Origin: Clostridium transplantifaecale
GTDB lineage: Bacteria > Bacillota > Clostridia > Lachnospirales > Lachnospiraceae
DNA: 64,000 nt
Reading direction: 5' to 3'
NCBI RefSeq assembly: GCF_900626075.1
Contig: NZ_UYZY01000002.1
Coordinates: forward strand, 186,001-250,000
This document shows, one piece after another, positions 52,786 to 60,993 of this stretch. The position numbers and the translations under genes are program-made. Positions within the stretch are counted from its first letter, which is position 1; each line of letters starts with the position of its first letter. The notes below the pieces were generated by a model that worked only from the letters and a program-made list of their open reading frames with translations, was not told where the DNA came from and made no database searches.

Positions 52786-53151
52786 TTAACAAGGTGCAAT
52801 CGGGTTATCAATTAATGATGCAACCCTGAATTCATGAGTATGTCCATCTGCTGCAGTAGTGCACGCTTTGGCAAAATGAACATGTCTTCCGTCTCCTACC
52901 GGAATAGCCGTGGAGGAAGTTCCTGTAAATTTATGAAAATGTCCGTCGTATGCATCCGTACGGAAAGTCACTTCGTGAACATGGCTTCTGCCACATGGAA
53001 TAGCTTCCCCGGAAACAGTCGCAAACCGATGGTTATGAGCTTCTTCACAGGACTCGGCGATAAATGTGCTGCCAACCACTTCGTGAACGTGCTGTTCCCG
53101 GCGAACGGGGTAAACAGCAGCTTCCTGGTAGTTGTTACATGAGTCATACAT
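52786..53151 (-). CDS. YmaF family protein
   Basis: A 121-residue soluble protein with His-rich repeats: EQHVHEVVGSTF, AHNHRFATVSG, SHVHEVTFRTD, GHFHKFTG, HVHFAKAC and GHTHEFR, each HxH or HxHx with a following aromatic. This repeated HxH layout is the YmaF family hallmark and would suit metal binding or a repeated beta fold. Function unknown. AAAGGGACCTCAACT precedes the ATG. Confidence 0.85.
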   Translation of the reverse strand: MYDSCNNYQEAAVYPVRREQHVHEVVGSTFIAESCEEAHNHRFATVSGEAIPCGRSHVHEVTFRTDAYDGHFHKFTGTSSTAIPVGDGRHVHFAKACTTAADGHTHEFRVASLIDNPIAPC

Positions 53152-53367
53152 AGTTGAGGTCCCTTTCAGGTTCTTTTAATATTAGTATATGGACAAGAAC
53201 AAAATGTGTGATAAATGCATATTACGCCTGCCCGCGGATACATATCTGCCCAATGGACAGATTTTTATTCTCCCGGGAACTTTCCCGTAAACTAACAAGG
53301 GGCCCGGACTCAACGTCCGGACCCTGCCGCCGCTCCCTTCAGAGCGCCTTGAAACTTACTGCCGCTG

Positions 53368-53982
53368 TTATTTAACGGCTTCACACAACAACTCTACACA
53401 TTTCTCGAGGCCCAAGTCCCCGCTGTTCAGCATCAGATCGTAATTCTCGCGGCTTCCCCACTTCTGGTTCGTATAGTTCTCATAATGGATACGCCTTCTC
53501 TTATCAGTCTGGTACATAAACTCATCAATATATTCTTCAATCTCCCCGTACTCTTCGATGGCCCGCCTTTTTCTGATATCCCGGTCCGCGTAGATGAACA
53601 CACGCAGTACATCCGGACGGCTCTTCAGAATATAATCGGCGCAGCGGCCTATAAAAATACAGGAGCCTCTCTTGGCCGCTTCCTCAATAGCCTTCTTCTG
53701 TGCCTGATAAATCTGCTCCGTCAGCGGAAGCTCTGTAATTTTAGGTTCTTTCGGATAGGAAATCCCGTACAGCGTTCCCATGGCAAAATTGTATAGCAGG
53801 CTGTTGGTCAGCCTCTGCTCCCTGTCGGCAATCAGATCAACAGGAAAACCGATCTCTTTTGCCGCGGCCTCAATCAGTTCTTTATCGTAGAACTCCATCT
53901 CAAGTTTCTTGGCCACCGTCAGTCCAACCTCGCGGCCTCCGCTTCCGTATTCACGGCTGATTGTGATAATCTTTTTTTTCAT
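53368..53982 (-). CDS. cytidylate-kinase-like protein
   Basis: A 204-residue P-loop protein of the cytidylate-kinase-like family: ITISREYGSGGREVGLTVAKKL (Walker A variant with GSGG), KELIEAAAKEIGF, CIFIGRCADYIL and RVFIYADRDIRKRRAIEEYG lid region. Similar proteins are common near membrane or stress genes in clostridia; substrate not shown. I choose the ATG at 53982 after GGAGGAGG. The longer open frame to 54072 has no such site. Downstream (53302-53330) is a GC stem GGTCCGGAC/GTCCGGGCC that may end the transcript. Confidence 0.85.
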   Translation of the reverse strand: MKKKIITISREYGSGGREVGLTVAKKLEMEFYDKELIEAAAKEIGFPVDLIADREQRLTNSLLYNFAMGTLYGISYPKEPKITELPLTEQIYQAQKKAIEEAAKRGSCIFIGRCADYILKSRPDVLRVFIYADRDIRKRRAIEEYGEIEEYIDEFMYQTDKRRRIHYENYTNQKWGSRENYDLMLNSGDLGLEKCVELLCEAVK

Positions 53983-54133
53983 AATACAGGCCTCCTCCCA
54001 TATATCTGCAGTTGATACAGCACTGTAATTCTTACTTATATAATACCACAACGGGAGGTGATTTACAATCAACTATGGTCCGCAGCGGGAGAACCGGTTC
54101 CTGCCGGTTCTCGGGCCCGCAGCGAGAAACAAG

Positions 54134-54628
54134 TCATACGGAATCTCTCTGCCCCAACTGCATACGGCTCTCTTCCACATCCAGAACAAAACTTTTATTC
54201 ATCTTTTTCTGGATTGCCATGTAGATCCGGAAATCGTTCTCATCGAACTCCTCTAATTCCTGATACATCCGCATATAACAGCGGGATTCGAACTGTTCAT
54301 GATCCTGAAAAATTTTCCTGCCTTCATCCGTCAGAAACAGGTTGTATTCCCGATTATTCTTCTCATTTCTCGTCTGTTCGATCCAACCTTTCTGGCGCAG
54401 CTTTTTAACTATCTGGGAACATGCGCTGGTGGTCTTTTTCAGCCTTGCCGCCAACTCGGAAGCCGTAATTCCCGGCATGCTGCCCGCCAGATGGATCAGC
54501 TTCGATTCCGCCTGGTATAACGTGGCACTCCCGTAATCATGGGGAACTGAATCATACTCCACCATTAGCTCGAACGCTTCATCCAAAACAGAAACCATTT
54601 CCCGGTACAGTTTATAGCGACTATTCAT
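54134..54628 (-). CDS. MarR-family regulator
   Basis: A 164-residue winged-helix regulator: helices MVSVLDEAFELMVEYDSV, then HLAGSMPGITASELAARLKKTTSACSQIVKKLRQKGWIEQTRNEKNNREYNLFLTDEGRKIF with the wing arginines, and a C-terminal dimerisation helix. Target unknown; it sits between bioY and the cytidylate-kinase-like gene. Just upstream are four 15-bp tandem repeats (54648-54707) that may bind it. GATGGAGATAT precedes the ATG. Confidence 0.9.
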   Translation of the reverse strand: MNSRYKLYREMVSVLDEAFELMVEYDSVPHDYGSATLYQAESKLIHLAGSMPGITASELAARLKKTTSACSQIVKKLRQKGWIEQTRNEKNNREYNLFLTDEGRKIFQDHEQFESRCYMRMYQELEEFDENDFRIYMAIQKKMNKSFVLDVEESRMQLGQRDSV

Positions 54629-54647
54629 ATATCTCCATCCTTTACCT

Positions 54648-54707
54648 TTAGACGCTTTACTATTAGATGCTTTACCATTAGATACTTTACTATTAAGTAT
54701 ATTTATA
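54648..54707. repeat. four 15-bp tandem repeats upstream of marR
   Basis: TTAGACGCTTTACTA (54648), TTAGATGCTTTACCA (54663), TTAGATACTTTACTA (54678) and TTAAGTATATTTATA (54693) follow one another exactly at 15-bp spacing. The last two create an inverted repeat ATACTT/AAGTAT (seven-base spacer). Position between the promoter region and the marR start suggests an operator array; a minor mutation pattern also fits slippage expansion. Confidence 0.7.
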
Positions 54708-54811
54708 TATTAGCACAGACTTCTAACATCTACAAGGCAAATCTTGACCGTAAGCAGGGTTATGGCCAAGCAGGTGATACCAGCCGGCAAGCGGCATAAT
54801 TCCTATGATAT

Positions 54812-54860
54812 AAAATGCCGGAGCTTCGATGTATTAGTACAACATCAAAATCTCCGGCAC
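54812..54860 (-). terminator. terminator of bioB-bioY
   Basis: TGCCGGAG / CTCCGGCA with inner pairs GATGT/ACATC, followed leftward by TTTTATATC. It lies just past the bioY stop. Confidence 0.8.
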
Positions 54861-54881
54861 TTAACTGCATTTTATGAATTC

Positions 54882-55457
54882 TTATCTTCCGATTCTCCTG
54901 ATTTCTTTTCTCAGTTTCGGTCCGACCAGAACGGCCAGAATAATCTTAGCGGCATCACCGGGAAGATAAGGTATCACTCCCACACCGAGACCGGCTGTGA
55001 AACTGATTCCAAGCTGTCCTGCCAGCCATACGGTTCCAAATACATAACATACCATTGTCCCGATAACCATACCCAGTACATGGAGCATGTATTTTCCCTG
55101 GAAATGGTCGATAACCCAGCCTGCAATGATTGCCATAAAGATAAAACCAACCAGATAACCGCCTGTAGGACCGGCCAGCTTTCCTACGCCGCCCGTAAAG
55201 CCGGAAAACACCGGGAGTCCGGCAAACCCAACCAGCAGATAAACGAGATAGCTTATTGTTCCTGCTTTCATCCCCAGCACGTATACGGTCAAATAAATAG
55301 CCAGATTGGTAAATGAAATCGGCACCGGGCTGATAGGCAGCGGAATCGCAATCGGTCCCAGAATGCAGGTCACTGCCGTCATTACTCCAATTAACGCCAT
55401 CTGCTTTGTTGAAAGAGCGTTTTTCCTCGTCACTCCCTGATTTGCTGTTTTCTCCAT
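54882..55457 (-). CDS. bioY: biotin transporter BioY
   Basis: Biotin-specific S component of ECF transporters. 191 residues with about six hydrophobic segments; BioY signatures are ITSF-like INLPISPVPISFTNLAIYLTVYVLG (here PLPISPVPISFTNLAIYL), GFAGLPVFSGFTGGVGKLAGPTGGYLVGF and a C-terminal GVIPYLPGDAAKIILA. Start ATG at 55457. Together with bioB it forms a two-gene leftward unit, 94 bp apart. Works with a shared energy-coupling module not in this window. Confidence 0.95.
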   Translation of the reverse strand: MEKTANQGVTRKNALSTKQMALIGVMTAVTCILGPIAIPLPISPVPISFTNLAIYLTVYVLGMKAGTISYLVYLLVGFAGLPVFSGFTGGVGKLAGPTGGYLVGFIFMAIIAGWVIDHFQGKYMLHVLGMVIGTMVCYVFGTVWLAGQLGISFTAGLGVGVIPYLPGDAAKIILAVLVGPKLRKEIRRIGR

Positions 55458-55551
55458 GATTATCTGTCCTCTTTCCTGAAATTCATTGTTAATCCGGTAC
55501 ATTCCGAACCTGTACTTTCCAGTCTCTCCGCCAGCCGAAAGATTGTCCAAT

Positions 55552-56508
55552 CTACACGGCCGCAAATCCCATTGCCGTCAGCATCTCGATGTCTTCGGCA
55601 ATCTTATTGCCCGAAGTGGTCAGCATATCGCCTGTAATTGCGGCATTGGCTCCGGCCCTGAACGCCTTCTCGCCCGAATGTTCCATCCCGTTTCTGCCTG
55701 CTGCCAGCCTGACTTCCGCATCCGGGTTAATGTAGCGGAACATGGCGATGGTTCGCAGTATCTCTTCCTCGCTCAGAGGCGGAAGGGACTCAAACGGCGT
55801 GCCTTTAATCGGCTGAAGGATATTAATGGGAATCGAACCTATCTCCATCTCGTACAAACTGAATGCCATATCCAGCCTGTCTTCCCATGTTTCCCCCATA
55901 CCTATGATTCCGCCTGAACAGACCGTTAAGCCGGCGTTCTTGGCCCTTCTAATCACTTCCAGCTTGTCATCATATGTATGTGTGGTACAGATGTTGGGGA
56001 AATTCCGCTGTGACGTCTCAATATTCGCATGGTAGCGGGATACCCCGGCCTCCTTCAGTCTCCTGAAATCCTCCTGGGAGAGCAGTCCGTGTGATGCGCA
56101 CAGCTCAATCCTGCAGTTTTCCTTCATGTTTTTGTATGCTTCCAGCGCCTTATCCATCTCTTTGCCGCTCAGAGCCCTGCCCGATGTCACAACTGAATAT
56201 CTGCCTACCTTTTGTCTCTCATGCCGTTTGCAGTCCTCCAGAATCTCGTCCGGTTCCAGGAACGGATACTCGTCAATCCTGGCATTATGGCAGGCCGACT
56301 GGGCGCAGAACTTGCAATCCTCGCTGCAGCGGCCGCTCCGGCCGTTGATTATCGAACACAAATCTGCTTTGTCTCCCCGCAGCTCACGGCGTATCTTATC
56401 CGCTCCCCTGCAAAGTTCATCGAGGTCTTCCTCCAGAAAAAAAGATAAATCGTCTGTCCGTGTCAGACGTCTTCCGTTTATTATTTCAACTGCTAATCTT
56501 TCGCTCAT
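55552..56508 (-). CDS. bioB: biotin synthase BioB
   Basis: Radical SAM insertion of sulfur into dethiobiotin. The 318-residue enzyme has the CX3CX2C motif SEDCKFCAQSA with preceding SIINGRSGRC, YHANIETSQRNFPNICTTHTYDDKL, CSGGIIGMGETWEDR and the C-terminal AGRNGMEHSGEKAFRAGAN. AAAGGCGGG precedes the ATG. bioA, bioD and bioF are not here, so dethiobiotin may be salvaged or other bio genes lie elsewhere. Confidence 0.97.
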   Translation of the reverse strand: MSERLAVEIINGRRLTRTDDLSFFLEEDLDELCRGADKIRRELRGDKADLCSIINGRSGRCSEDCKFCAQSACHNARIDEYPFLEPDEILEDCKRHERQKVGRYSVVTSGRALSGKEMDKALEAYKNMKENCRIELCASHGLLSQEDFRRLKEAGVSRYHANIETSQRNFPNICTTHTYDDKLEVIRRAKNAGLTVCSGGIIGMGETWEDRLDMAFSLYEMEIGSIPINILQPIKGTPFESLPPLSEEEILRTIAMFRYINPDAEVRLAAGRNGMEHSGEKAFRAGANAAITGDMLTTSGNKIAEDIEMLTAMGFAAV

Positions 56509-56672
56509 TGCAATCCCGCCTTTCGATATTGCCTATTATAAACAGGCTTCGCAAGATTGTCAACTATATTTTTATATATGGTTAACATTAGCAGTTCCCT
56601 CAGGAACTTTTCCGGAGAAATTAAGAAAGAGCCCGGCTTGCCAGACTCTCTCTTACTACGTATTTCTGCAGC

Positions 56673-57878
56673 CTATGAAAACAGTGACGTAAACGGCCTG
56701 ATGCTCCTGTCCAGTATTTTTGTCATACATGCTATCGCAATCCCGTAGTTTGTCATAGGAACGTTCTGATCGACCGCCATTCTGAGGCGGTACTTCATTT
56801 CCCTCTCATTTAACATGCAGCCGCCGCAGTGGATCACCATATGATAACCGGACAAATCCTCCGGAAACTGGGTTCCGGATGTAAACACAAACTCCGGTTC
56901 CCGTCCCGTATATTCCCGGATCCAGGAGGGCAGCTTCTGCGTACCGATATCGCCGCATTGGCGGTGATGAGTGCAGCCCTCGGATATCAGAATCCGATCG
57001 CTGTCCTCCACCGTTTTAAGCGCCCTCGCCCCCTGGCATGCCTGTCGCAGGTCTCCCTTATATCTGGCAAACAAAATCGAAAATGAGGTCATTAAAATAT
57101 GATCCGGAACCATTTTATCCACGGCCGCAAAAACCTGGCTGTCCGTAATGACAAGCTTCGGCTGCATGTTCAGGGAAGACAACACCGTTTTCAGCTCATT
57201 CTCCCTGCACATCACCGCTGATGCCCCGGTATCCAGAATATCACGGATTACCTGCTGCTGGGGCAGGATCAGCCGCCCTTTCGGAGCTGCCTTGTCAACT
57301 GGAATCACGAGTACGATCAGATCCGACGGTTTGATCAAATCCGCCACCAGTCTCCGTCCATCCCCTTCCGGGGTTACAAGACCGGCAATCCGCTCTTTGA
57401 ACTCGTGAATATGGTATCCCGTAGCCGCGCTGACCCATATCTCATGCCGCTCTGCGCCAGCGTCTTCCGTGACCGATTCTCCGGTCAGATCCGTCTTGTT
57501 GTATACAATCAGGTAAGGAATATTCTTTTTACGGAAAATATGAATCAGTTCTTCTTCCTGCTCTCCCTTACCGGCTGCGGCGTCAACCACCAGAACCGCG
57601 ATGTCCGTCTTATTCAGTATCTGACGGCTCTTTCCAATCCTCTTTTCGCCCAGCTCACCCTCATCGTCAATTCCCGGGGTGTCGATAATCATAACCGGCC
57701 CGAGGGGCAGAAGCTCCATGGATTTATAAACAGGATCCGTCGTTGTCCCCTTCACATCCGAGACAATAGCCAAATCCTGACCTGTTACCGCATTAACCAG
57801 GCTCGACTTACCCGCATTCCTCTTTCCAAAAAAACCTATATGTACTCTTTCTCCCGAGGGAGTCTGATTCAAGCTCAT
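56673..57878 (-). CDS. hydF: [FeFe]-hydrogenase maturation GTPase HydF
   Basis: Scaffold on which the 2Fe subcluster made by HydE and HydG is assembled and passed to apo-hydrogenase. 401 residues: an N-terminal GTPase with GKRNAGKSS (G1), VKGTTTDPV, DTPGIDDEGE and YNKTD; a dimerisation domain; and a C-terminal cluster domain with CTHHRQCGDIGTQKLP and HCGGCMLNE. I use the ATG at 57878 after GGGAGG; a GTG six bases earlier is also open. Last gene of the hyd unit. Confidence 0.95.
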   Translation of the reverse strand: MSLNQTPSGERVHIGFFGKRNAGKSSLVNAVTGQDLAIVSDVKGTTTDPVYKSMELLPLGPVMIIDTPGIDDEGELGEKRIGKSRQILNKTDIAVLVVDAAAGKGEQEEELIHIFRKKNIPYLIVYNKTDLTGESVTEDAGAERHEIWVSAATGYHIHEFKERIAGLVTPEGDGRRLVADLIKPSDLIVLVIPVDKAAPKGRLILPQQQVIRDILDTGASAVMCRENELKTVLSSLNMQPKLVITDSQVFAAVDKMVPDHILMTSFSILFARYKGDLRQACQGARALKTVEDSDRILISEGCTHHRQCGDIGTQKLPSWIREYTGREPEFVFTSGTQFPEDLSGYHMVIHCGGCMLNEREMKYRLRMAVDQNVPMTNYGIAIACMTKILDRSIRPFTSLFS

Positions 57879-57902
57879 CCGCACACCTCCCGACTTGTGA
57901 CG

Positions 57903-59321
57903 TTAAAAACGGAAATCTCTTTTACCATGTTCAATTTCATCCAGATTTTTCAGGACAATTTCACGCACCTTTTCCTTAGGAATGTTCTTTATCTCTTCAA
58001 GAATCAGTTTCTCCCCTATCTCCCGCGTATCCGGAGCCGCATAGTCCTCCAGGTACTCTTTAAGCGTCATCAGGGCATTAGGATGGCAGCAATTCTGTAT
58101 CTGCCCGCTCTTACAGAGACTCATAAACCGATCCCCGGTTCTGCCTTCGCGGTAACAGGCCGTACAGAAGCTGGGGATGAATCCCTGATCCATCAGCCAG
58201 TGAACTACCTGATCCAGCGTTCGGTTATCACTAACGTCAAACTGGGCGGAATTTTCTTCCTCAGGCTCCTCCTCGGCATATCCTCCCACACTCGTTCTGG
58301 AACCTCCGCTGATCTGGGAAACGCCGAGTTTCAGCACTCTCTCCCTGCAGCTTTTACTCTCCCTGGTGGAAATAATCATTCCGGTGTAGGGCACAGCCAC
58401 CCTGATACAGGCAACAATTTTTTCAAATGTGTCGTCATCAATTCCATTGTCAAACTGGGCCGGGTCAATATCGTCGGCTCTCTTGATTCTCGGCACGCTG
58501 ATAGTATGAGGACCGACTCCCTGAGCTGCCTCCAGATGTTCTGCATGCATCAGAAGCCCTGCAAATTCATACCGGTAAAGTTCCAGCCCGAACAGCACTC
58601 CAATGCCTACATCGTCGATTCCGCCTTCCATGGCCCTGTCCATGGCCTCCGTGTGATAGCAGTAATCGTGTTTTGGGCCTGTCGGGTGGAGTTTTTCATA
58701 ACTCTCCCTGTGATAAGTCTCCTGAAACAGGATATAAGTCCCGATTCCGGCATCCTTTAGTTTCCTGTAATTCTCTACCGTAGTGGCGGCGATGTTGACA
58801 TTCACCCTGCGGATCTCGCCGTTTTTATGCCTGATTCCGTAAATGGTCCTGATGCTCTCCAGGACATATTCAATCGGATTATTGACCGGATCCTCGCCCG
58901 TTTCCAGCGCCAGTCTCTTATGCCCCATGTCCTGAAGCGCAATCACTTCCCTGCGGATCTCATCCTGGGTCAGCTTTTTCCTGGCAATGTGCTTATTCTT
59001 CAGGTGATAGGGACAGTAAACACAACCGTTAATGCAGTAATTAGACAGATAAAGAGGTGCAAACATGACGATTCTGTTTCCATAGAAATCCTGTTTAATC
59101 TGCCTTGCCAGCTCATATACCTCCTCTACTTTCTCCGGTATCTGACAGGCAAGAAGAACCGATGCCTCCCTGTGATCAAGGCCTTTTCTGAGTCTCGCTT
59201 TCGCAATAATCCGGTCTATCAGCTCCTCATTATCCTTGTTGGCCTCAGCATAGGCCAGAGTTTCCATGATTTCCTCATGACTGATAAACTCCTCCGCTTT
59301 CTTTGATGATGGATTGTACAT
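57903..59321 (-). CDS. hydG: [FeFe]-hydrogenase maturase HydG (tyrosine lyase)
   Basis: Radical SAM enzyme that cleaves tyrosine to give CO and cyanide ligands. 472 residues, as usual. N-terminal SAM cluster motif CINGCVYCPYH; HLETGEDPV-like GEDPVNNP; C-terminal second cluster signature CTACYREGRTGDRFM and CCHPNALMTLKEYLEDYA. The gene lies 18 bp before hydF in the same direction. GAAAGGAAAAAAGT precedes ATG. Confidence 0.96.
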   Translation of the reverse strand: MYNPSSKKAEEFISHEEIMETLAYAEANKDNEELIDRIIAKARLRKGLDHREASVLLACQIPEKVEEVYELARQIKQDFYGNRIVMFAPLYLSNYCINGCVYCPYHLKNKHIARKKLTQDEIRREVIALQDMGHKRLALETGEDPVNNPIEYVLESIRTIYGIRHKNGEIRRVNVNIAATTVENYRKLKDAGIGTYILFQETYHRESYEKLHPTGPKHDYCYHTEAMDRAMEGGIDDVGIGVLFGLELYRYEFAGLLMHAEHLEAAQGVGPHTISVPRIKRADDIDPAQFDNGIDDDTFEKIVACIRVAVPYTGMIISTRESKSCRERVLKLGVSQISGGSRTSVGGYAEEEPEEENSAQFDVSDNRTLDQVVHWLMDQGFIPSFCTACYREGRTGDRFMSLCKSGQIQNCCHPNALMTLKEYLEDYAAPDTREIGEKLILEEIKNIPKEKVREIVLKNLDEIEHGKRDFRF

Positions 59322-59423
59322 ACTTTTTTCCTTTCTTTGGAGTCAGAGAACGGAACCGGACAGCCTGTCGGCAGCACTGCTTTTACCGCATGGACCGGAC
59401 ATGCCGGACTTTTCTCTTCCTCT

Positions 59424-60479
59424 TTAGTTTGATTTATAGTCTCCACGGTTGACCGTAACCCTGTATCCAATCGCCTCCATGCTCCTTTTCAGAGAATTCA
59501 GGCTCTCGGCTGCTTCGTCTCCCGTACAGATTTTATTGTCATAGAGCAGATATTTCTTCCTGACGTCAAGCGGTGAAAGATTCGGCATCACCACATTGGC
59601 CCCGGCCAGAATTCCCATCTCTCTGCCCTGGGGATGGATTGTCCCAAGAGCCGTTGTGGCCGGTAACAGCACCCGCGGCATCATAAGGCGGATCAGTCCT
59701 AAAAGCCATAACGTCATCTCAAATGAACCTGCTTTTTCGTCCTTAAACGGCGTATCATGCTGTGGAATAAAAGGTCCGATTCCCACCATCTGCGGCTCTA
59801 ATTCCTTTATAAACTCCATATCCTTTGCCAGACATTCCGCCGTCTGCCCCGGGGAGCCGACCATAAAACCGCAGCCCGTCTGGTAGCCGATGCGTTTCAG
59901 CTCTCTCAAACACCGGATTCTGTGTTCCAGTGTAAGTTCCCCCGGATGGAGCATTCCGTAGTGGCCGGTGTCGGCCGTTTCATGCCTGAGCAGGTAGCGG
60001 TCGGCTCCCGCATTGAAAAAACGCTGATATGCGGACGTGCTTTTTTCTCCCAGGGAAAGAGTCACTGCGCAATCCGGGAATTTCTCTTTGAGCCGGCCAA
60101 CTGCCGTCTCCACCCAGTCGTCGGTCATCACAGGATCCTCTCCCGCCTGCAGTACGAACGTCCGAAACCCGAGCCTATAACCGTTTTCACAGCAGGACAG
60201 AATTTCTTCCCCGCTCAGCCGGTAGCGCTGCGCGTTCCTGTTTCCCCTCCTGATTCCGCAATAATAGCAGTCATTTCTGCAGTAATTGCTGCATTCGATC
60301 AGTCCCCGGATGTAGACGTCCTTCCCGTATTCCCGCTCTCTCACGGCTCTGGCATTTTCAAACAGATACTCTGCCAGTTCCGGTGTCCTTCCGTCAATCA
60401 GGCGGATCCACTCATCCCGGTTCAGCTTCCCCGATTCCCGGAGCCTGTCGATCAGCTCTTTCAGCTCAGCCGTTCCCAT
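59424..60479 (-). CDS. hydE: [FeFe]-hydrogenase maturase HydE
   Basis: Radical SAM enzyme of the 2Fe-subcluster pathway. 351 residues with ECSNYCRNDCYYCGIRRGN (CX3CX2C), FVLQAGEDP, RHETADTGHYGMLHPG, GFMVGSPGQT and PQHDTPF. Its start overlaps the end of the TM1266-like gene by 14 bp. It is 102 bp upstream of hydG. Belongs to the hydE-hydG-hydF operon. Confidence 0.96.
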   Translation of the reverse strand: MGTAELKELIDRLRESGKLNRDEWIRLIDGRTPELAEYLFENARAVREREYGKDVYIRGLIECSNYCRNDCYYCGIRRGNRNAQRYRLSGEEILSCCENGYRLGFRTFVLQAGEDPVMTDDWVETAVGRLKEKFPDCAVTLSLGEKSTSAYQRFFNAGADRYLLRHETADTGHYGMLHPGELTLEHRIRCLRELKRIGYQTGCGFMVGSPGQTAECLAKDMEFIKELEPQMVGIGPFIPQHDTPFKDEKAGSFEMTLWLLGLIRLMMPRVLLPATTALGTIHPQGREMGILAGANVVMPNLSPLDVRKKYLLYDNKICTGDEAAESLNSLKRSMEAIGYRVTVNRGDYKSN

Positions 60480-60753
60480 CCGTTTTCTCCTCTTCCTCCC
60501 TGTTCCGGGTGACCTTGGAATAAACAGCTTTGGAAGTCACTCCTGGCAGCATTCCAAGCTTACCCGACAGGGCGCTGATTACATCGGCCGGGGCGTCAAT
60601 CACCACACTGATAATATTGATTTCCCTCTTGTGATAAGGAATTCCCATACGCCCCACAATATAATTGCTGTATTGATGGAGCAGTTTATTAAGCGCCTCC
60701 ACCGAACTTTCTTTTTCTACCATTATCCCAATCAGGGCAACTCTTGAATCCAT
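60466..60753 (-). CDS. TM1266-like small regulator of the hydrogenase operon
   Basis: A 95-residue ACT-like/NikR-like ferredoxin-fold protein (MDSRVALIGIMVEKESSVEALNKLLHQYSNYIVGRMGIPYHKREINIISVVIDAPADVISALSGKLGMLPGVTSKAVYS pattern). It corresponds to the iron-only hydrogenase system regulator that is regularly found before hydE. Start ATG at 60753, with GGGGAGGAG just upstream; a GTG at 60771 lies in the terminator. Role unknown; may sense a metal or amino acid. Confidence 0.85.
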   Translation of the reverse strand: MDSRVALIGIMVEKESSVEALNKLLHQYSNYIVGRMGIPYHKREINIISVVIDAPADVISALSGKLGMLPGVTSKAVYSKVTRNREEEEKTDGNG

Positions 60754-60771
60754 TTTTCTCCTCCCCTGCAC

Positions 60772-60930
60772 AAAAAAAGCACCCTGAAAAAGGGTGCAAA
60801 AATACCGCTGTCTGCTCCTCTTTCACCTCAGAATCCTCTTTGTGTCAGTGCAACATCTAATTATTAAACCTATATGATTACCGTCATCCTCACCGGCAGA
60901 ACGGGTCTTGCGGCTTGGAATATTTTGTTC
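60772..60930 (-). promoter_or_regulatory. hyd operon leader with terminal intrinsic terminator (attenuator candidate)
   Basis: About 150 nt from the predicted start near 60924 to the terminator GCACCCT/AGGGTGC plus seven T (60772-60797), which ends about 20 nt before the TM1266-like gene start. Upstream leader sequence contains CCGC near the start that can pair with GCGG just before the terminator, and a CCGGTGAGGATGACGG stretch. I recognise no known riboswitch class in it. Alternatively the terminator closes the leftward CitMHS gene transcript. Confidence 0.55.
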
Positions 60931-60959
60931 ATCGTATCACAGATGTAAGGGAGCGTCAA
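60931..60959 (-). promoter_or_regulatory. predicted promoter of the hyd operon
   Basis: On the minus strand TTGACG at 60959-60954, exactly 17 bases, then TACGAT at 60936-60931. It lies just outside the gene for the CitMHS transporter and gives a leader of about 150-170 nt before the hyd genes. Confidence 0.65.
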
Positions 60960-60993
60960 GATTTAAAATCCAAACGCTCCCGCCGCTCTTATA

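Noticed and set aside
60797..60930. Known riboswitch class (SAM, cobalamin, c-di-GMP, THF, molybdenum cofactor) in the hyd leader
   Set aside because: I could not find the conserved core of any of these classes, so no name is given.
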